64,000 nucleotides of DNA from Lachnospiraceae bacterium (lineage in GTDB: Bacteria; Bacillota; Clostridia; Lachnospirales; Lachnospiraceae): NCBI GenBank assembly GCA_017395635.1, contig JAFQOE010000037.1, forward strand, positions 1 through 64,000. Direction: 5' to 3'. The position numbers were made by a program, and so were the translations under genes. The stretch's first letter is position 1. Every line of letters begins with the position of its first letter. The notes beneath the pieces were generated by a model. The model saw only the letters and a program-made list of their open reading frames with translations. It was not told where the DNA came from and did not search any database. This document shows positions 19,921 through 29,057 of the stretch, piece by piece.

Positions 19921-21006
19921 TTAAATATTTGGAGGTGTTTTAGTTTTCGTTTGCGTAGTCGTTGAAGGGCAATTATGGTGTGAGTTGTCTTTTTTACAAA
20001 AAAAGGATATTGTTTTTTCGTGTAAATTATATAAAAGGGTTGCAACAAAAAATATCATTATAAAGGACATCACTAATATTACATATGTCTCATGTTTGCC
20101 ATACATCCTGCCATCAAATCTTGTACAAATTTGATCAATAACAATATGATGACATAAGAAAATAGCATATGATAATTTGCTAACATATCGGAAAAAGAAA
20201 TTACCGTTCTTATCCAGTTTTTGACCTATAAACATAAGGATGATATATAAGCTTATGCCCATGATTGTAGTTTTGCACATTTGAGGGATGTTAATATACA
20301 CACAACTCCATAATGTTACTACACTACCACTTATTAAAACGCTAACAGTGTTTACTTTGTTACCACGTTCTATTAAAAACATTCCAAAGATAAATTCCAA
20401 CAATCTAGTAAATACAAAGTATTCTATGCTAAAATCTAAGTTGTAATTTGCAACAATTAATAAATAAATAGCGGCGTATCCGAATAAAATAAACCATGGA
20501 TTAACCTTTTTAAATAAAAATCTAATTAATGGAAAGAATACATACATAATAAGAATACAGCCAAGAAACCATTCGCCTAATAGATAATAATTGGGAATTA
20601 AAGAACAAAGATATCCATCTAACCCCAAAATGGTGAGTGTTATAGTCCAAGGTTCTCTATCAACACAGAATGGATTTAATGAAAAAAATCTAAACATATA
20701 AAATAAAGTTGCAGAAATCCATGCGAGATAGAACATTGGGAAAATGGCTAGCCATCGTTTTGTGTAATACTTCTTTAAGGATAATTTGTCTCCATAATTA
20801 TACATGAGACTAGCTCCTGATAATATGAAAAATAAAGAAACTCCGATTTGGCCCAAGTTACCATTTTTGTAATTATAAAGAATAATTGCGTTATCTCCTC
20901 CGTAAACCATGTGTGGAGCAAGGCTACAATTAAAATGAAAAATAATAATACTTATTGTCGAGAGAGCTCTTATAAAATCAAAGTAGCATATTCTTTCTTT
21001 TTGCAT
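19921..21006 (-). CDS. Membrane acyltransferase, acyltransferase-3 family (OafA-like)
   Basis: This is an integral membrane protein of about 361 residues with roughly ten TM helices. It opens with YFDFIRALSTISIIIFHFN, the hallmark of the acyltransferase-3 family in which the Arg and His of the first helix take part in catalysis. It probably O-acetylates a surface glycan using cytoplasmic acetyl-CoA. An in-frame GTG lies at 21015, but the ATG at 21006 has an AGGTGA ribosome site. It is on the opposite strand to the surrounding glycan genes and has its own terminator, so it is an independent unit. The C-terminus is hydrophilic and Thr/Lys-rich. Confidence 0.88.
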   Translation of the reverse strand: MQKERICYFDFIRALSTISIIIFHFNCSLAPHMVYGGDNAIILYNYKNGNLGQIGVSLFFILSGASLMYNYGDKLSLKKYYTKRWLAIFPMFYLAWISATLFYMFRFFSLNPFCVDREPWTITLTILGLDGYLCSLIPNYYLLGEWFLGCILIMYVFFPLIRFLFKKVNPWFILFGYAAIYLLIVANYNLDFSIEYFVFTRLLEFIFGMFLIERGNKVNTVSVLISGSVVTLWSCVYINIPQMCKTTIMGISLYIILMFIGQKLDKNGNFFFRYVSKLSYAIFLCHHIVIDQICTRFDGRMYGKHETYVILVMSFIMIFFVATLLYNLHEKTISFFCKKDNSHHNCPSTTTQTKTKTPPNI

Positions 21007-21449
21007 TATTTTCACCTGTTCTAAAATGATTATTACAAAGAAATCATTTTTTCCCTTCTGCTGATTTTACTTTTTGTTAAAAACATAGATTAAATTAATA
21101 AATATTTTTATGCAAATTTTTAGTATGTTTTTACAAAACTATGAACAGTTTAGCATTCTTCTCTAAAATTGTAAAGCAAATGAATCGACATTTGTTTTAT
21201 AATTTGAAGAAAAAAGTATCGTCTAAAATAGAAGGTGTTTTTGGAAATGAGATGGATTTAGCTTTCGTTATAATAGTCGGATAAAGCTGCTTTTGTTACG
21301 TGAGAATGGAGTTTGCCACTATGTGAATTGGATTAATAGAAATGCCAACGGCTTATAGGATTTTGCTAGCGTTAATTATTGTTTGATTTGCAAGCATAAA
21401 TTTAGCTATTATAGATTGCATTGGTTCTAGGGTTTTTATTATAATTATT
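21007..21449. other. Non-coding spacer between acyltransferase and pseudogene
   Basis: No open gene is supported. The right part (about 21330-21449) translates into broken hydrophobic stretches in several frames and may be the decayed N-terminal membrane segment of the neighbouring sulfatase pseudogene. A TATAAT at 21269-21274 lacks a -35 at proper spacing. The left end must hold the acyltransferase promoter on the minus strand, but no strong match was found. Confidence 0.3.
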
Positions 21450-23160
21450 TTGATTATATTTGGTGTATTAACATATCAATGTACTAGTAATCACGAACAG
21501 ATGGTGTTGAATGTATATTTTGGTGAGAGTCATGCAGGCAAGAATAACATTACACAACTGTTTTACTCAGAGAATAGCAAGAAGTTCAAAGGTAATAAAG
21601 TAATAACACAAACATTTGAGGATGATTTTGTTTCTATTCCGATTGGTGATATTGATTTCAAAGAGAATTATCTGCGACTAGATTCCTTTAATCAAAAAGA
21701 AGATTTTTCGATTGTTAAATTAGAAGTTGCTTGTGGTGAGGAAGTGCTGCTTGCTATACATGGAAAAGATATGAAATCATATATCAATAATACAAAAAAG
21801 ATTTCCTGTGAATGGAAAGAGGATGAACTTGTATGTCAATCCAAAAGCACAGACCCTATGATTATTATGAAAAAGTCATTTTCAGAAATAATTCAAAAGC
21901 ATAATTTCATAAAAAACGAAATTTCGCGTATAGTAATGATTTTTGTGTATTGTGTTTTGGACAAGTCCCGTTTGGACAGTTATTATATCATTTACATACT
22001 CCGTTGGATGGCACGGATATATCTTCGTATATAGACGTTATTGTATTTGGGATTATTTTAACGTTAATTTGTGTAGTCATCTATAATCTAATTAACATGT
22101 TGTTAAAGAAGAAACAGGCCAATAGAGGATATCTCTTATGGGGTGGATTTCTTGGTATGATGTTAGTTGTATTTGCAGGCATACAAGCAATCATGCATTA
22201 TGATATTGTAGAGTATTATCAATATGTGAATGCAGATACTACATTATACGAAGATTATTATGTGGATGGAAGAGATGTAAAGTTGACATTTCCGGAAACT
22301 AAGAGAAATTTGATTTATATTTTTTTGGAATCCATGGAAACTACATATGCGGATACTTCATTCGGGGGAGCAATGCGACAAAATTATATGATGGAGTTGA
22401 CAAGTCTTGCATTGGAAAATAAGGGTATATTCAGGAATTATTGATAGTTTCCGTTGGGGATTTTGCTGGACGGTCATCTTATTTTAGGGGACATGGTAAT
22501 TATGCAATAGAGGATTATGATGCGGCGATAGAAAAAGGTAGAATTCCATCAGATTATAAAGTATGGTGGGGATACGAAGATAAGAAACTGTTTGATTTTG
22601 CAAAAGAAGATATTACAAAACTGGCAGAACAAGATGAACCATTTAATTTTACTATGTTAACAGTAGATACGCATTTTACAGATGGATATGAATGTGATTT
22701 GTGTGAGGATGAATATGGAACGCAATATAGCAATGTGATTGCATGCTCCAGTAAGCAGGTTGCTGAATTTGTGAATTGGATAAAAAAACAGGATTTTTAT
22801 GAGAATACCACAATTGTGATTGCAGGTGACCACCTGACTATGGATTCGGCATATATTAATAATGAAGGTGTTGCAGGATTTGATCGAAAGATGTACTTTA
22901 ATATTGTGAATCCGGCAGATGGGAAAGTGAATAAGAATGGAAAGCGAATATATACTTCTCTCGATTTGTACCCAACTACTTTGTCGAGCTTAGGAGTAGA
23001 GATTGAAGGGAATCGGCTTGGATTGGGAGTAGATTTATATTCGGATACATCAACGATTGTTGAGGAGAAAGGTCTGGATTACCTGAATACGGAATTGATG
23101 AAGAATTCGGAGTATTATACGAAGGAACTGTTGTATAAGCAAAGAACTGAAGCTAATTAA
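21450..23160 (+). pseudogene. Broken LTA-synthase-like sulfatase (phosphoglycerol transferase family)
   Basis: Three reading frames together cover parts of one LTA-synthase/MdoB-like membrane protein. Frame A (21450-22034) gives an extracytoplasmic beta-rich segment. Near 21940 the frame shifts to frame B (to 22444), which has TM helices and the nucleophile region NLIYIFLESMETTYAD. At about 22440 a stop and an apparent deletion remove roughly 120-150 residues that should include the central catalytic portion. Frame C (22441-23160) then resumes with YFRGHGNYAIEDYD and later TVDTHFTDG and AGDHLTMDS metal-site regions. With two separate lesions this cannot make an active enzyme. An intact version would transfer phosphoglycerol-type groups to an envelope polymer. 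Confidence 0.8.
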
Positions 23161-23202
23161 CCAAGGGTGATTAGGTTTCTAGATGATAGAGGGGTTATTT
23201 TC

Positions 23203-24402
23203 ATGAATGGATATTACACATCTGGACAATTTGCAAAGATGGCACACATCTCTGTGCGAACGGTTCGGTACTACGACAAACAGAATATTTTAAAGCCATC
23301 ATTTGTGAAGGATTCCGGAGCAAGGTATTACACCGATGAGGATTTTGTTCGTTTACAGCAGATTCTTCTTCTGAAGTATCTTGGTTTTTCCTTAGAAGAA
23401 ATTCGCAATATGACAGTGGGAGAGTTGGATAAACAGATGCTTCGTAATTCGTTGCGCATTCAACAGAAACTTGTGAAGGACCAGATTGAGCAAATGCAGA
23501 TGGTGGTACAGGCAATTGAGGATACAACAATGGCTTTGGATGAGAATCAGGTGATTGACTGGTCACAGATGATGAATCTGATACATCTGACAGGTATGGA
23601 GAATTCATTAAAGACACAGTATCAGAATGCCAGTAATATTGATGCCAGAATCCGTTTGCACCAGGATTATTCGACGAATTTGCAAGGGTGGTTTCCTTGG
23701 GTGTTTGAACAGTGTGATTTCCCGGATGGAAGTAAAATTTTGGAAGTTGGTTGTGGCAATGGTGCTATGTGGTTGGAAAACTATAGTAGAATCCCAGAGA
23801 ATACTCGGATTGTTCTTAGTGATATTTCGGATGGAATGTTACGAGATACCCGTAGAGAGTTGGAGAAATTGGAAGGAGAGTCTGCATTACATGATTCGAA
23901 GTTCCAATATCAGGCTTTTGATTGTCAGGAAATTCCGTATGAGGATGCATGTTTTGATTATGTGGTAGCCAATCATGTCTTGTTTTATTGTGAAGATTTG
24001 GAGAAAACAATTACTGAGATTAGTCGTGTGTTAAAACCAAATGGAATATTGATATGTAGTGGGTATGGTTCAAACCACATGAAAGAAATAACGGATTTGG
24101 TACAAGGATTCAATTCTTCAATATCATTGTCTGCTGATAAGTTATATGAACATTTTGGATTAGATAATGGAAAAGACTTGTTAGTGGAATATTTTGATTC
24201 CGTAGTATGCAGAATGTATGAAGACTCCTTGATAGTAGACGAACCGGAACCATTAATCGAGTATATCTTATCCTGTCATGGGAATCAGAATCAGTATATT
24301 GTGAATCGTTATAAGGATTTTCGAAGCTTTGTTGAGAAGAAGATAAAGAAGGGATTTCATATAACGAAAGAAGCGGGAGTATTTATTTGCAAAAAAAAAT
24401 AA
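23203..24402 (+). CDS. MerR-type regulator fused to a SAM methyltransferase
   Basis: This is a protein of about 399 residues. The N-terminus is a MerR winged helix-turn-helix (YTSGQFAKMAHISVRTVRYY at residues 4-23, LKYLGFSLEEIR near 63) with a dimerisation helix to about 115. The C-terminal half (about 165-399) is a class I methyltransferase with ILEVGCGNGAMW motif I. No effector-binding domain is present; the methyltransferase takes its place. The start at 23203 has AGAGGGG eight bases upstream; an earlier in-frame start at 23167 does not. The fusion is widespread in Clostridia but its target is unknown. It follows the sulfatase pseudogene by 42 bp and ends in its own terminator. Confidence 0.88.
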   Translation: MNGYYTSGQFAKMAHISVRTVRYYDKQNILKPSFVKDSGARYYTDEDFVRLQQILLLKYLGFSLEEIRNMTVGELDKQMLRNSLRIQQKLVKDQIEQMQMVVQAIEDTTMALDENQVIDWSQMMNLIHLTGMENSLKTQYQNASNIDARIRLHQDYSTNLQGWFPWVFEQCDFPDGSKILEVGCGNGAMWLENYSRIPENTRIVLSDISDGMLRDTRRELEKLEGESALHDSKFQYQAFDCQEIPYEDACFDYVVANHVLFYCEDLEKTITEISRVLKPNGILICSGYGSNHMKEITDLVQGFNSSISLSADKLYEHFGLDNGKDLLVEYFDSVVCRMYEDSLIVDEPEPLIEYILSCHGNQNQYIVNRYKDFRSFVEKKIKKGFHITKEAGVFICKKK

Positions 24403-24413
24403 AAAAGTACTTG

Positions 24414-24438
24414 AAGGTGACGTAACGTCACCTTTTAT
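24414..24438 (+). terminator. Intrinsic terminator after the MerR-methyltransferase gene
   Basis: A perfect 10-bp stem (AAGGTGACGT/ACGTCACCTT) around a single A is followed by TTTATAA. It is preceded by an A-rich stretch, so it may act on both strands. Confidence 0.75.
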
Positions 24439-24461
24439 AATGCATATAAATAGCAGAAAAA

Positions 24462-24491
24462 TAGACATACTAGTTTTACAGTAGATACAAT
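24462..24491 (+). promoter_or_regulatory. Candidate sigma-A promoter of rmlA
   Basis: A TAGACA -35 (24462-24467) and TACAAT -10 (24486-24491) are separated by 18 bp and lie downstream of a terminator. The ribosome site AGGAGG (24495-24500) overlaps the expected start of transcription, so the leader would be very short. Confidence 0.45.
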
Positions 24492-24508
24492 TTTAGGAGG
24501 ATATTTGG

Positions 24509-25405
24509 ATGAAAGGTATTATTTTAGCAGGTGGTTCGGGCACACGTCTGTATCCACTCACAAGAGTAACTTCGAAGCAGTTGTTGCCAATCTATGACAA
24601 GCCGATGATTTATTATCCGTTGTCAGTGTTGATGAATGCAGGAATTCGTGAGATTTTAATTATCTCTACTCCGCAGGATACACCAAGATTTCAGGAGTTG
24701 TTAGGGGATGGACAGCAGTTTGGTGTGCAACTTTCCTATGCAGTACAGCCAAGTCCGGATGGATTAGCGCAGGCGTTCATTATTGGTGAGGGATTCATTG
24801 GAGATGACACGGTAGCCATGGTATTAGGAGATAACATTTTTGCCGGACATGGCTTGAAGAAACGCTTGAAAGCAGCGGTTGAAAATGCAGAGACGGGGAA
24901 GGGAGCTACTGTATTTGGATATTATGTAGATGATCCGGAGCGTTTCGGTATCGTAGAGTTCAACCAAGAAGGTAAGGCGATTTCCATTGAAGAAAAGCCG
25001 GAAAACCCAAAGAGCAACTATTGTGTAACAGGACTTTATTTCTATGACAATAAGGTTGTAGAGTATGCAAAGAACTTGAAACCAAGTGCACGTGGTGAGT
25101 TGGAAATTACCGATTTGAACCGCATTTACTTGGAGAGTAACGAATTGAATGTAGAATTGCTTGGACAGGGTTTTACCTGGTTAGATACAGGAACCCATGA
25201 AAGCTTAGTAGAAGCAACTAATTTTGTTAAGACCATTGAAGATCATCAACATCGTAAGATTGCCTGTTTGGAAGAAATTGCATACCTGAATGGATGGATT
25301 ACCAAGGATGACGTAATGGAAGTTTACGAACTATTGAAGAAGAACCAATATGGACAGTACTTAAAAGACGTTTTAGATGGAAAATATCTAGATGTCCTAC
25401 ACTAA
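24509..25405 (+). CDS. rmlA: Glucose-1-phosphate thymidylyltransferase
   Basis: RmlA (298 residues) makes dTDP-glucose from dTTP and glucose-1-phosphate, the first step of dTDP-L-rhamnose synthesis. The N-terminus [18 protein letters not shown] is the nucleotide-binding loop, LGDNIF near 112 holds the metal-binding Asp, and [20 protein letters not shown] near 160-180 has the conserved sugar-binding Lys. Length is normal (about 290-300). It has a strong AGGAGG site. The other rml genes follow at 25666-28420, but a 260-bp gap with a structured repeat separates rmlA from rmlB. Confidence 0.97.
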   Translation: MKGIILAGGSGTRLYPLTRVTSKQLLPIYDKPMIYYPLSVLMNAGIREILIISTPQDTPRFQELLGDGQQFGVQLSYAVQPSPDGLAQAFIIGEGFIGDDTVAMVLGDNIFAGHGLKKRLKAAVENAETGKGATVFGYYVDDPERFGIVEFNQEGKAISIEEKPENPKSNYCVTGLYFYDNKVVEYAKNLKPSARGELEITDLNRIYLESNELNVELLGQGFTWLDTGTHESLVEATNFVKTIEDHQHRKIACLEEIAYLNGWITKDDVMEVYELLKKNQYGQYLKDVLDGKYLDVLH

Positions 25406-25429
25406 ATGTAACGACGAACGTAAAATTAA

Positions 25430-25642
25430 GATAATTTTCTTTGTTTGCGGAAATTTAGCAGGTAAATTAAGTTGGATATATTTAACAAGGACCATAAGCA
25501 GGTGCTACTAAGGCCGTCGGTACTTAGCGAGACAAGGTCGAGCTTAGTACCGCTACGAGCCGCGGGCAGCGAAAGCGTGCCTGCGATGGTTTGTTAAATA
25601 TATTCAACGTATATATATACTAGGGCAAACAAGAAAATTATC
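25430..25642 (+). repeat. Structured inverted-repeat element, copy A
   Basis: A 213-bp element is bounded by imperfect terminal inverted repeats (GATAATTTTCTTTGTTTGC at 25430-25448 and its near complement at 25625-25642). Inside, a stem of about 17 bp ending in TTTAACAA/TTGTTAAA (about 25471-25604) encloses a core of about 118 bp. The core has nested pairings: ACCAT/ATGGT, GCAGG/CCTGC, GGTACTTAG/CTTAGTACC, and a small GC-GAAA-GC hairpin. The same core occurs in reverse orientation at 51341-51475. It fills the gap between rmlA and rmlB and contains no ORF. It may be a miniature mobile element or a structured RNA; transcription through it would form a long hairpin between the two genes. Confidence 0.75.
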
Positions 25643-25665
25643 AATTCAAGAGAGGAGATTATATT

Positions 25666-26685
25666 ATGACAATTATTGTAACTGGTGGAGCAGGATTTAT
25701 TGGAAGTAACTTTGTATTTCATATGTTGGATAAGTATCCGGACTATCGTATCGTATGTTTGGATTGCTTAACTTATGCAGGTAATTTATCAACACTTGCA
25801 CCTGTAATGGATAACCCTAATTTCCGTTTTGTAAAGGAGAGCATTACAGATAGAGAAGCAGTTTATAAGCTGTTTGAGGAAGAGAAGCCTAACATGGTAG
25901 TAAACTTTGCGGCAGAGAGCCATGTTGACCGTTCAATTGAAAATCCGGAAGTATTCTTGGATACCAATATTAAGGGAACAGCAGTATTGATGGATGCATG
26001 TCGTAAGTACGGTATTGATCGTTATCATCAGGTATCTACGGATGAGGTATATGGTGATTTGCCACTTGACAGACCAGATTTGTTCTTTACAGAGGAGACA
26101 CCAATCCATACAAGTAGTCCTTATAGCTCTTCAAAGGCTGGCGCAGACTTGTTAGTATTGGCATATCATAGAACGTATGGACTTCCTGTGACAATCAGTC
26201 GTTGTTCGAACAACTATGGCCCATATCATTTCCCAGAGAAGTTAATTCCATTGATGATTGCCAACGCATTGAATGACAAGCCACTTCCTGTATATGGTAA
26301 GGGTGAGAATGTACGTGACTGGTTATATGTAGAGGATCACTGCAAGGCGATTGACTTGATTATTCATAAGGGTCGTGTTGGTGAAGTATATAACATCGGT
26401 GGACATAATGAGATGACGAATATTGATATTGTTAAGATTATTTGTAAAGAATTAGGTAAGTCAGAAGACTTAATCACATATGTAACAGATCGTAAAGGTC
26501 ATGATATGCGTTATGCAATTGATCCAACTAAGATTCACAATGAGTTGGGTTGGTTACCTGAGACAATGTTTGCAGATGGTATCAAGAAGACAATTCAGTG
26601 GTATTTGGATAACAAAGAGTGGTGGGAAACTATCATTTCAGGAGAATATCAGAATTACTATGAAAAGATGTATGGTGACCGCTAA
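25666..26685 (+). CDS. rmlB: dTDP-glucose 4,6-dehydratase
   Basis: RmlB (339 residues) is the NAD-dependent second enzyme of dTDP-rhamnose synthesis. The Rossmann motif GGAGFIGSNF is at residues 6-15, STDEVYGD near 125 carries the catalytic Thr-Asp-Glu set, and YSSSKAGAD near 160 holds the YxxxK pair. Length and motifs are canonical. It has an AGAGGAG ribosome site. It lies downstream of rmlA but across a structured repeat, and is followed by a stem-loop before rmlD, so its transcript level may differ from that of its partners. Confidence 0.97.
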   Translation: MTIIVTGGAGFIGSNFVFHMLDKYPDYRIVCLDCLTYAGNLSTLAPVMDNPNFRFVKESITDREAVYKLFEEEKPNMVVNFAAESHVDRSIENPEVFLDTNIKGTAVLMDACRKYGIDRYHQVSTDEVYGDLPLDRPDLFFTEETPIHTSSPYSSSKAGADLLVLAYHRTYGLPVTISRCSNNYGPYHFPEKLIPLMIANALNDKPLPVYGKGENVRDWLYVEDHCKAIDLIIHKGRVGEVYNIGGHNEMTNIDIVKIICKELGKSEDLITYVTDRKGHDMRYAIDPTKIHNELGWLPETMFADGIKKTIQWYLDNKEWWETIISGEYQNYYEKMYGDR

Positions 26686-26720
26686 TCATTATACAATGAT
26701 GAATAATGTGAATTAGATAG

Positions 26721-26759
26721 ACAAAGTCAGCAAATTATTAACAATGCTGACTTTGTTAA
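26721..26759 (+). terminator. Stem-loop between rmlB and rmlD (terminator or attenuator)
   Basis: A perfect 12-bp stem (ACAAAGTCAGCA/TGCTGACTTTGT, 26721-26732 and 26745-26756) with a 12-nt loop is followed by only TAAAA. The missing T run suggests partial termination or protection of the mRNA end. Confidence 0.5.
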
Positions 26760-26776
26760 AATGAGAAAGGTGATTC

Positions 26777-27724
26777 GTGGTTATGAAAGTATTAGTGACA
26801 GGTGTAGCAGGACAGTTGGGTCATGATGTGATGAATGAGCTTGCAAAGCGTGGCATGGAAGGAATTGGTAGTGATATTGCGGATTCTTATGCAGGTGCAC
26901 AGGATGGGACAGCAGTTACTACAATGAAATATGTGCCGATGGATTTGACAGACGGAGAATCAGTAGAGGCGAGAATTATATTTGAACAGCCGGATGCAGT
27001 GATTCATTGTGCGGCATGGACGGCAGTAGATGCGGCAGAAGATGAGGAAAATCAGGCGAAGGTGAAGGCGATTAATTTTGGTGGAACACGAAATGTTGCC
27101 AGAGTTTGTGCGACGTTAGATATTCCGATGATGTATATTTCCACTGATTATGTATTTGACGGACAGGGTGAAGAACCATGGAAACCGGATTGTACAGATT
27201 ATAAGCCACTTAGTGTGTATGGCAGTACAAAGCTTCAGGGTGAGAAAGCTGTTGTTGCAAATCTTGAGAAGTTTTTTATCGTGCGTATTGCATGGGTATT
27301 TGGTGTGAATGGTAATAATTTCATTAAGACAATGTTGAATGTTGGAAAGAAATTTGATCAGTTAAAGGTTGTTAACGACCAGATTGGTACACCAACATAC
27401 ACTTATGACTTGGCAAGACTTCTGGTGGATATGATTCAGACAGATAAGTATGGTTACTACCACGCAACCAACGAAGGTGGTTATATCAGCTGGTATGATT
27501 TTACGAAGGAAATCTTCCGTCAAGCAGTAGAATTAGGTCATGCAGAATATGGTGAAGACAAGGTGACAGTGAATCCAGTAACAACAGAAGAGTATGGTGT
27601 TTCAAAGGCGACGAGACCATTTAACAGCCGTTTGGACAAGAGTAAGCTTGTGGAGAGTGGATTTGAACCTTTGCCGACTTGGCAGGATGCACTTTCAAGA
27701 TATTTAAAAGAGATAGAATTATAG
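26777..27724 (+). CDS. rmlD: dTDP-4-dehydrorhamnose reductase
   Basis: RmlD (315 residues from the GTG start) reduces dTDP-4-keto-L-rhamnose with NAD(P)H to dTDP-L-rhamnose. The Rossmann motif GVAGQLGHDV is near residues 8-17, STDYVFDGQ near 125, and YGSTKLQGE near 150 has the YxxxK pair. The start is either GTG 26777 or ATG 26783; both share the GAAAGG site at 26765-26770, with spacings of 6 and 12 bases, so GTG is slightly favoured. It is somewhat longer than the usual 285-300 residues because of insertions in the first 50. In this locus rmlD precedes rmlC. Confidence 0.95.
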   Translation: MVMKVLVTGVAGQLGHDVMNELAKRGMEGIGSDIADSYAGAQDGTAVTTMKYVPMDLTDGESVEARIIFEQPDAVIHCAAWTAVDAAEDEENQAKVKAINFGGTRNVARVCATLDIPMMYISTDYVFDGQGEEPWKPDCTDYKPLSVYGSTKLQGEKAVVANLEKFFIVRIAWVFGVNGNNFIKTMLNVGKKFDQLKVVNDQIGTPTYTYDLARLLVDMIQTDKYGYYHATNEGGYISWYDFTKEIFRQAVELGHAEYGEDKVTVNPVTTEEYGVSKATRPFNSRLDKSKLVESGFEPLPTWQDALSRYLKEIEL

Positions 27725-27811
27725 GATGTGTTGAAAAAACAGTAAGCTAACAGGCGTTAAGATGCAGGTTTTAGTTAAAGTAAAGTTGTTGTATAGAAAG
27801 TGAGTGGCAAT

Positions 27812-28420
27812 ATGGGACAGATAAAAGTTGAGAAGAATGCCGGTGGCATTGAAGGTTTATGCGTAATTGAACCTACTGTGCATGGTGATGCAAGAGGATA
27901 TTTTATGGAGACATATAATCAGAAAGATATGGAGGATGTAGGTCTTACCATGAAGTTTGTTCAGGATAATCAGTCTTGTTCAGTGAAGGGTGTACTTCGT
28001 GGACTTCATTTTCAGAAAGAATTCCCACAGGGCAAATTGGTCCGTGTGGTGAAAGGTTCTGTGTTTGATGTGGCAGTAGATTTGAGAAAGAATTCAGATA
28101 CTTACGGAAAGTGGTTCGGTGTGGAATTGACAGAAGAGAACAAGAAGCAGTTCTATATTCCTGAAGGTTTTGCACATGGTTTTTTAGTACTTTCGGATAT
28201 TGCAGAATTTTGTTATAAGTGTACCGATTTCTATCATCCGGGTGATGAGGGTGGTCTTGCATGGAATGACCCGGAAATTGGTATTGAATGGCCAATGCTT
28301 ACTGGTGAATATCAGGGAAATGCATCGGCAGCAGGTTATCAGCTAGAAGATGGTACTGCGTTGAATTTGAGTGATAAGGATCAGTTATGGTTAGGAATTA
28401 AGGATACATTTGCATTTTAA
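27812..28420 (+). CDS. rmlC: dTDP-4-dehydrorhamnose 3,5-epimerase
   Basis: RmlC (about 202 residues) is the cupin epimerase of dTDP-rhamnose synthesis. DNQSCSVKGVLRGLHFQ near 50-66 has the catalytic His, and YIPEGFAHGFLVLSD near 117 is the second conserved strand. A GTG at 27800 in frame would add four residues; the ATG at 27812 has GAAAGTGAG seven bases upstream and is preferred. The last 25 residues are an extra tail beyond the cupin fold. A 75-bp gap separates it from rmlD with no hairpin; a hairpin follows it. Confidence 0.95.
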   Translation: MGQIKVEKNAGGIEGLCVIEPTVHGDARGYFMETYNQKDMEDVGLTMKFVQDNQSCSVKGVLRGLHFQKEFPQGKLVRVVKGSVFDVAVDLRKNSDTYGKWFGVELTEENKKQFYIPEGFAHGFLVLSDIAEFCYKCTDFYHPGDEGGLAWNDPEIGIEWPMLTGEYQGNASAAGYQLEDGTALNLSDKDQLWLGIKDTFAF

Positions 28421-28430
28421 GATGATAAGA

Positions 28431-28461
28431 CAATAACTCGCATCAATAATGCGGGTTATTG
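28431..28461 (+). terminator. Stem-loop between rmlC and the GtrA-like gene
   Basis: A 13-bp stem with one G-U pair (CAATAACTCGCAT/ATGCGGGTTATTG) and a 5-nt loop is followed by a GTTTGTT tract. It probably lowers read-through from rmlC to the next gene, whose ribosome site AAGGAG lies just beyond. Confidence 0.6.
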
Positions 28462-28482
28462 GTTTGTTAAAAGGAGAAAAGA

Positions 28483-28950
28483 ATGGATCAGTTGAAATAC
28501 TGGATACAACAATATAGAGAAATAATATCATATCTGTTCTGGGGTGTGATGACCACGGTGGTTAGTTGGGCATCTTATAGTGTATTTGCGTTGGTTTTCA
28601 AAGGACAGGTAAGCATGGTTCGATTGTTAGGGATGGAAATGTCCATGGTTGTTCTCATGGCGAATATATTATCCTGGATATTCGCCATTGTTTTTGCATT
28701 TGTAGTTAATAAACTTTGGGTATTTCAGAGTAAGAGTTGGAAAAAATCTGTGTGGATTCCTGAATTGTGGAAGTTTCTTTCGGCCAGAGTTGTTACCGGA
28801 ATATTGGAGATTGTAGTGGTTCCGTTATTAGTAGGTATGGGACTGAATCAGACGATTTTCGGTGTGGAGGGCATGGTTGCTAAGGTGTTGGTAAGTGTAG
28901 GCGTAGTATTATTGAATTATGTATTTAGCAAGCTGTTTATCTTTAGATAA
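28483..28950 (+). CDS. GtrA-like membrane protein
   Basis: This 155-residue protein has four TM helices. The opening RYREIISYLFWGVMTTVVSW and the internal VNKLWVFQSK match the GtrA/DPMS family. These proteins are thought to help move a polyprenyl-phosphate-linked sugar across the membrane or anchor its synthase. Its closest probable partner is the GtrB-like transferase at 31278. The last codons and the stop lie inside the stem of a terminator (28929-28958), so the coding end doubles as an RNA hairpin. Confidence 0.85.
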   Translation: MDQLKYWIQQYREIISYLFWGVMTTVVSWASYSVFALVFKGQVSMVRLLGMEMSMVVLMANILSWIFAIVFAFVVNKLWVFQSKSWKKSVWIPELWKFLSARVVTGILEIVVVPLLVGMGLNQTIFGVEGMVAKVLVSVGVVLLNYVFSKLFIFR

Positions 28951-28963
28951 ACAGCTTGTTTTT
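28929..28963 (+). terminator. Intrinsic terminator overlapping the end of the GtrA-like gene
   Basis: A 13-bp stem (CAAGCTGTTTATC/GATAAACAGCTTG) with a TTTA loop is followed by TTTTT. The stop codon TAA (28948-28950) is inside the stem. Confidence 0.85.
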
Positions 28964-29057
28964 CGTTGATAATATATGTCGTGGTTCTATCAGTTCTGTA
29001 GGTGGGAAAGATGAGTTGTTAAAGTGAATTTTTTATGCATGATACTATTTTAATTGC

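Noticed and set aside
25430-25642. Copy A as a T-box or rml-specific riboswitch
   Set aside because: The same core occurs upside down 26 kb away by an unrelated gene and is bounded by inverted repeats, which fits an inserted element better.
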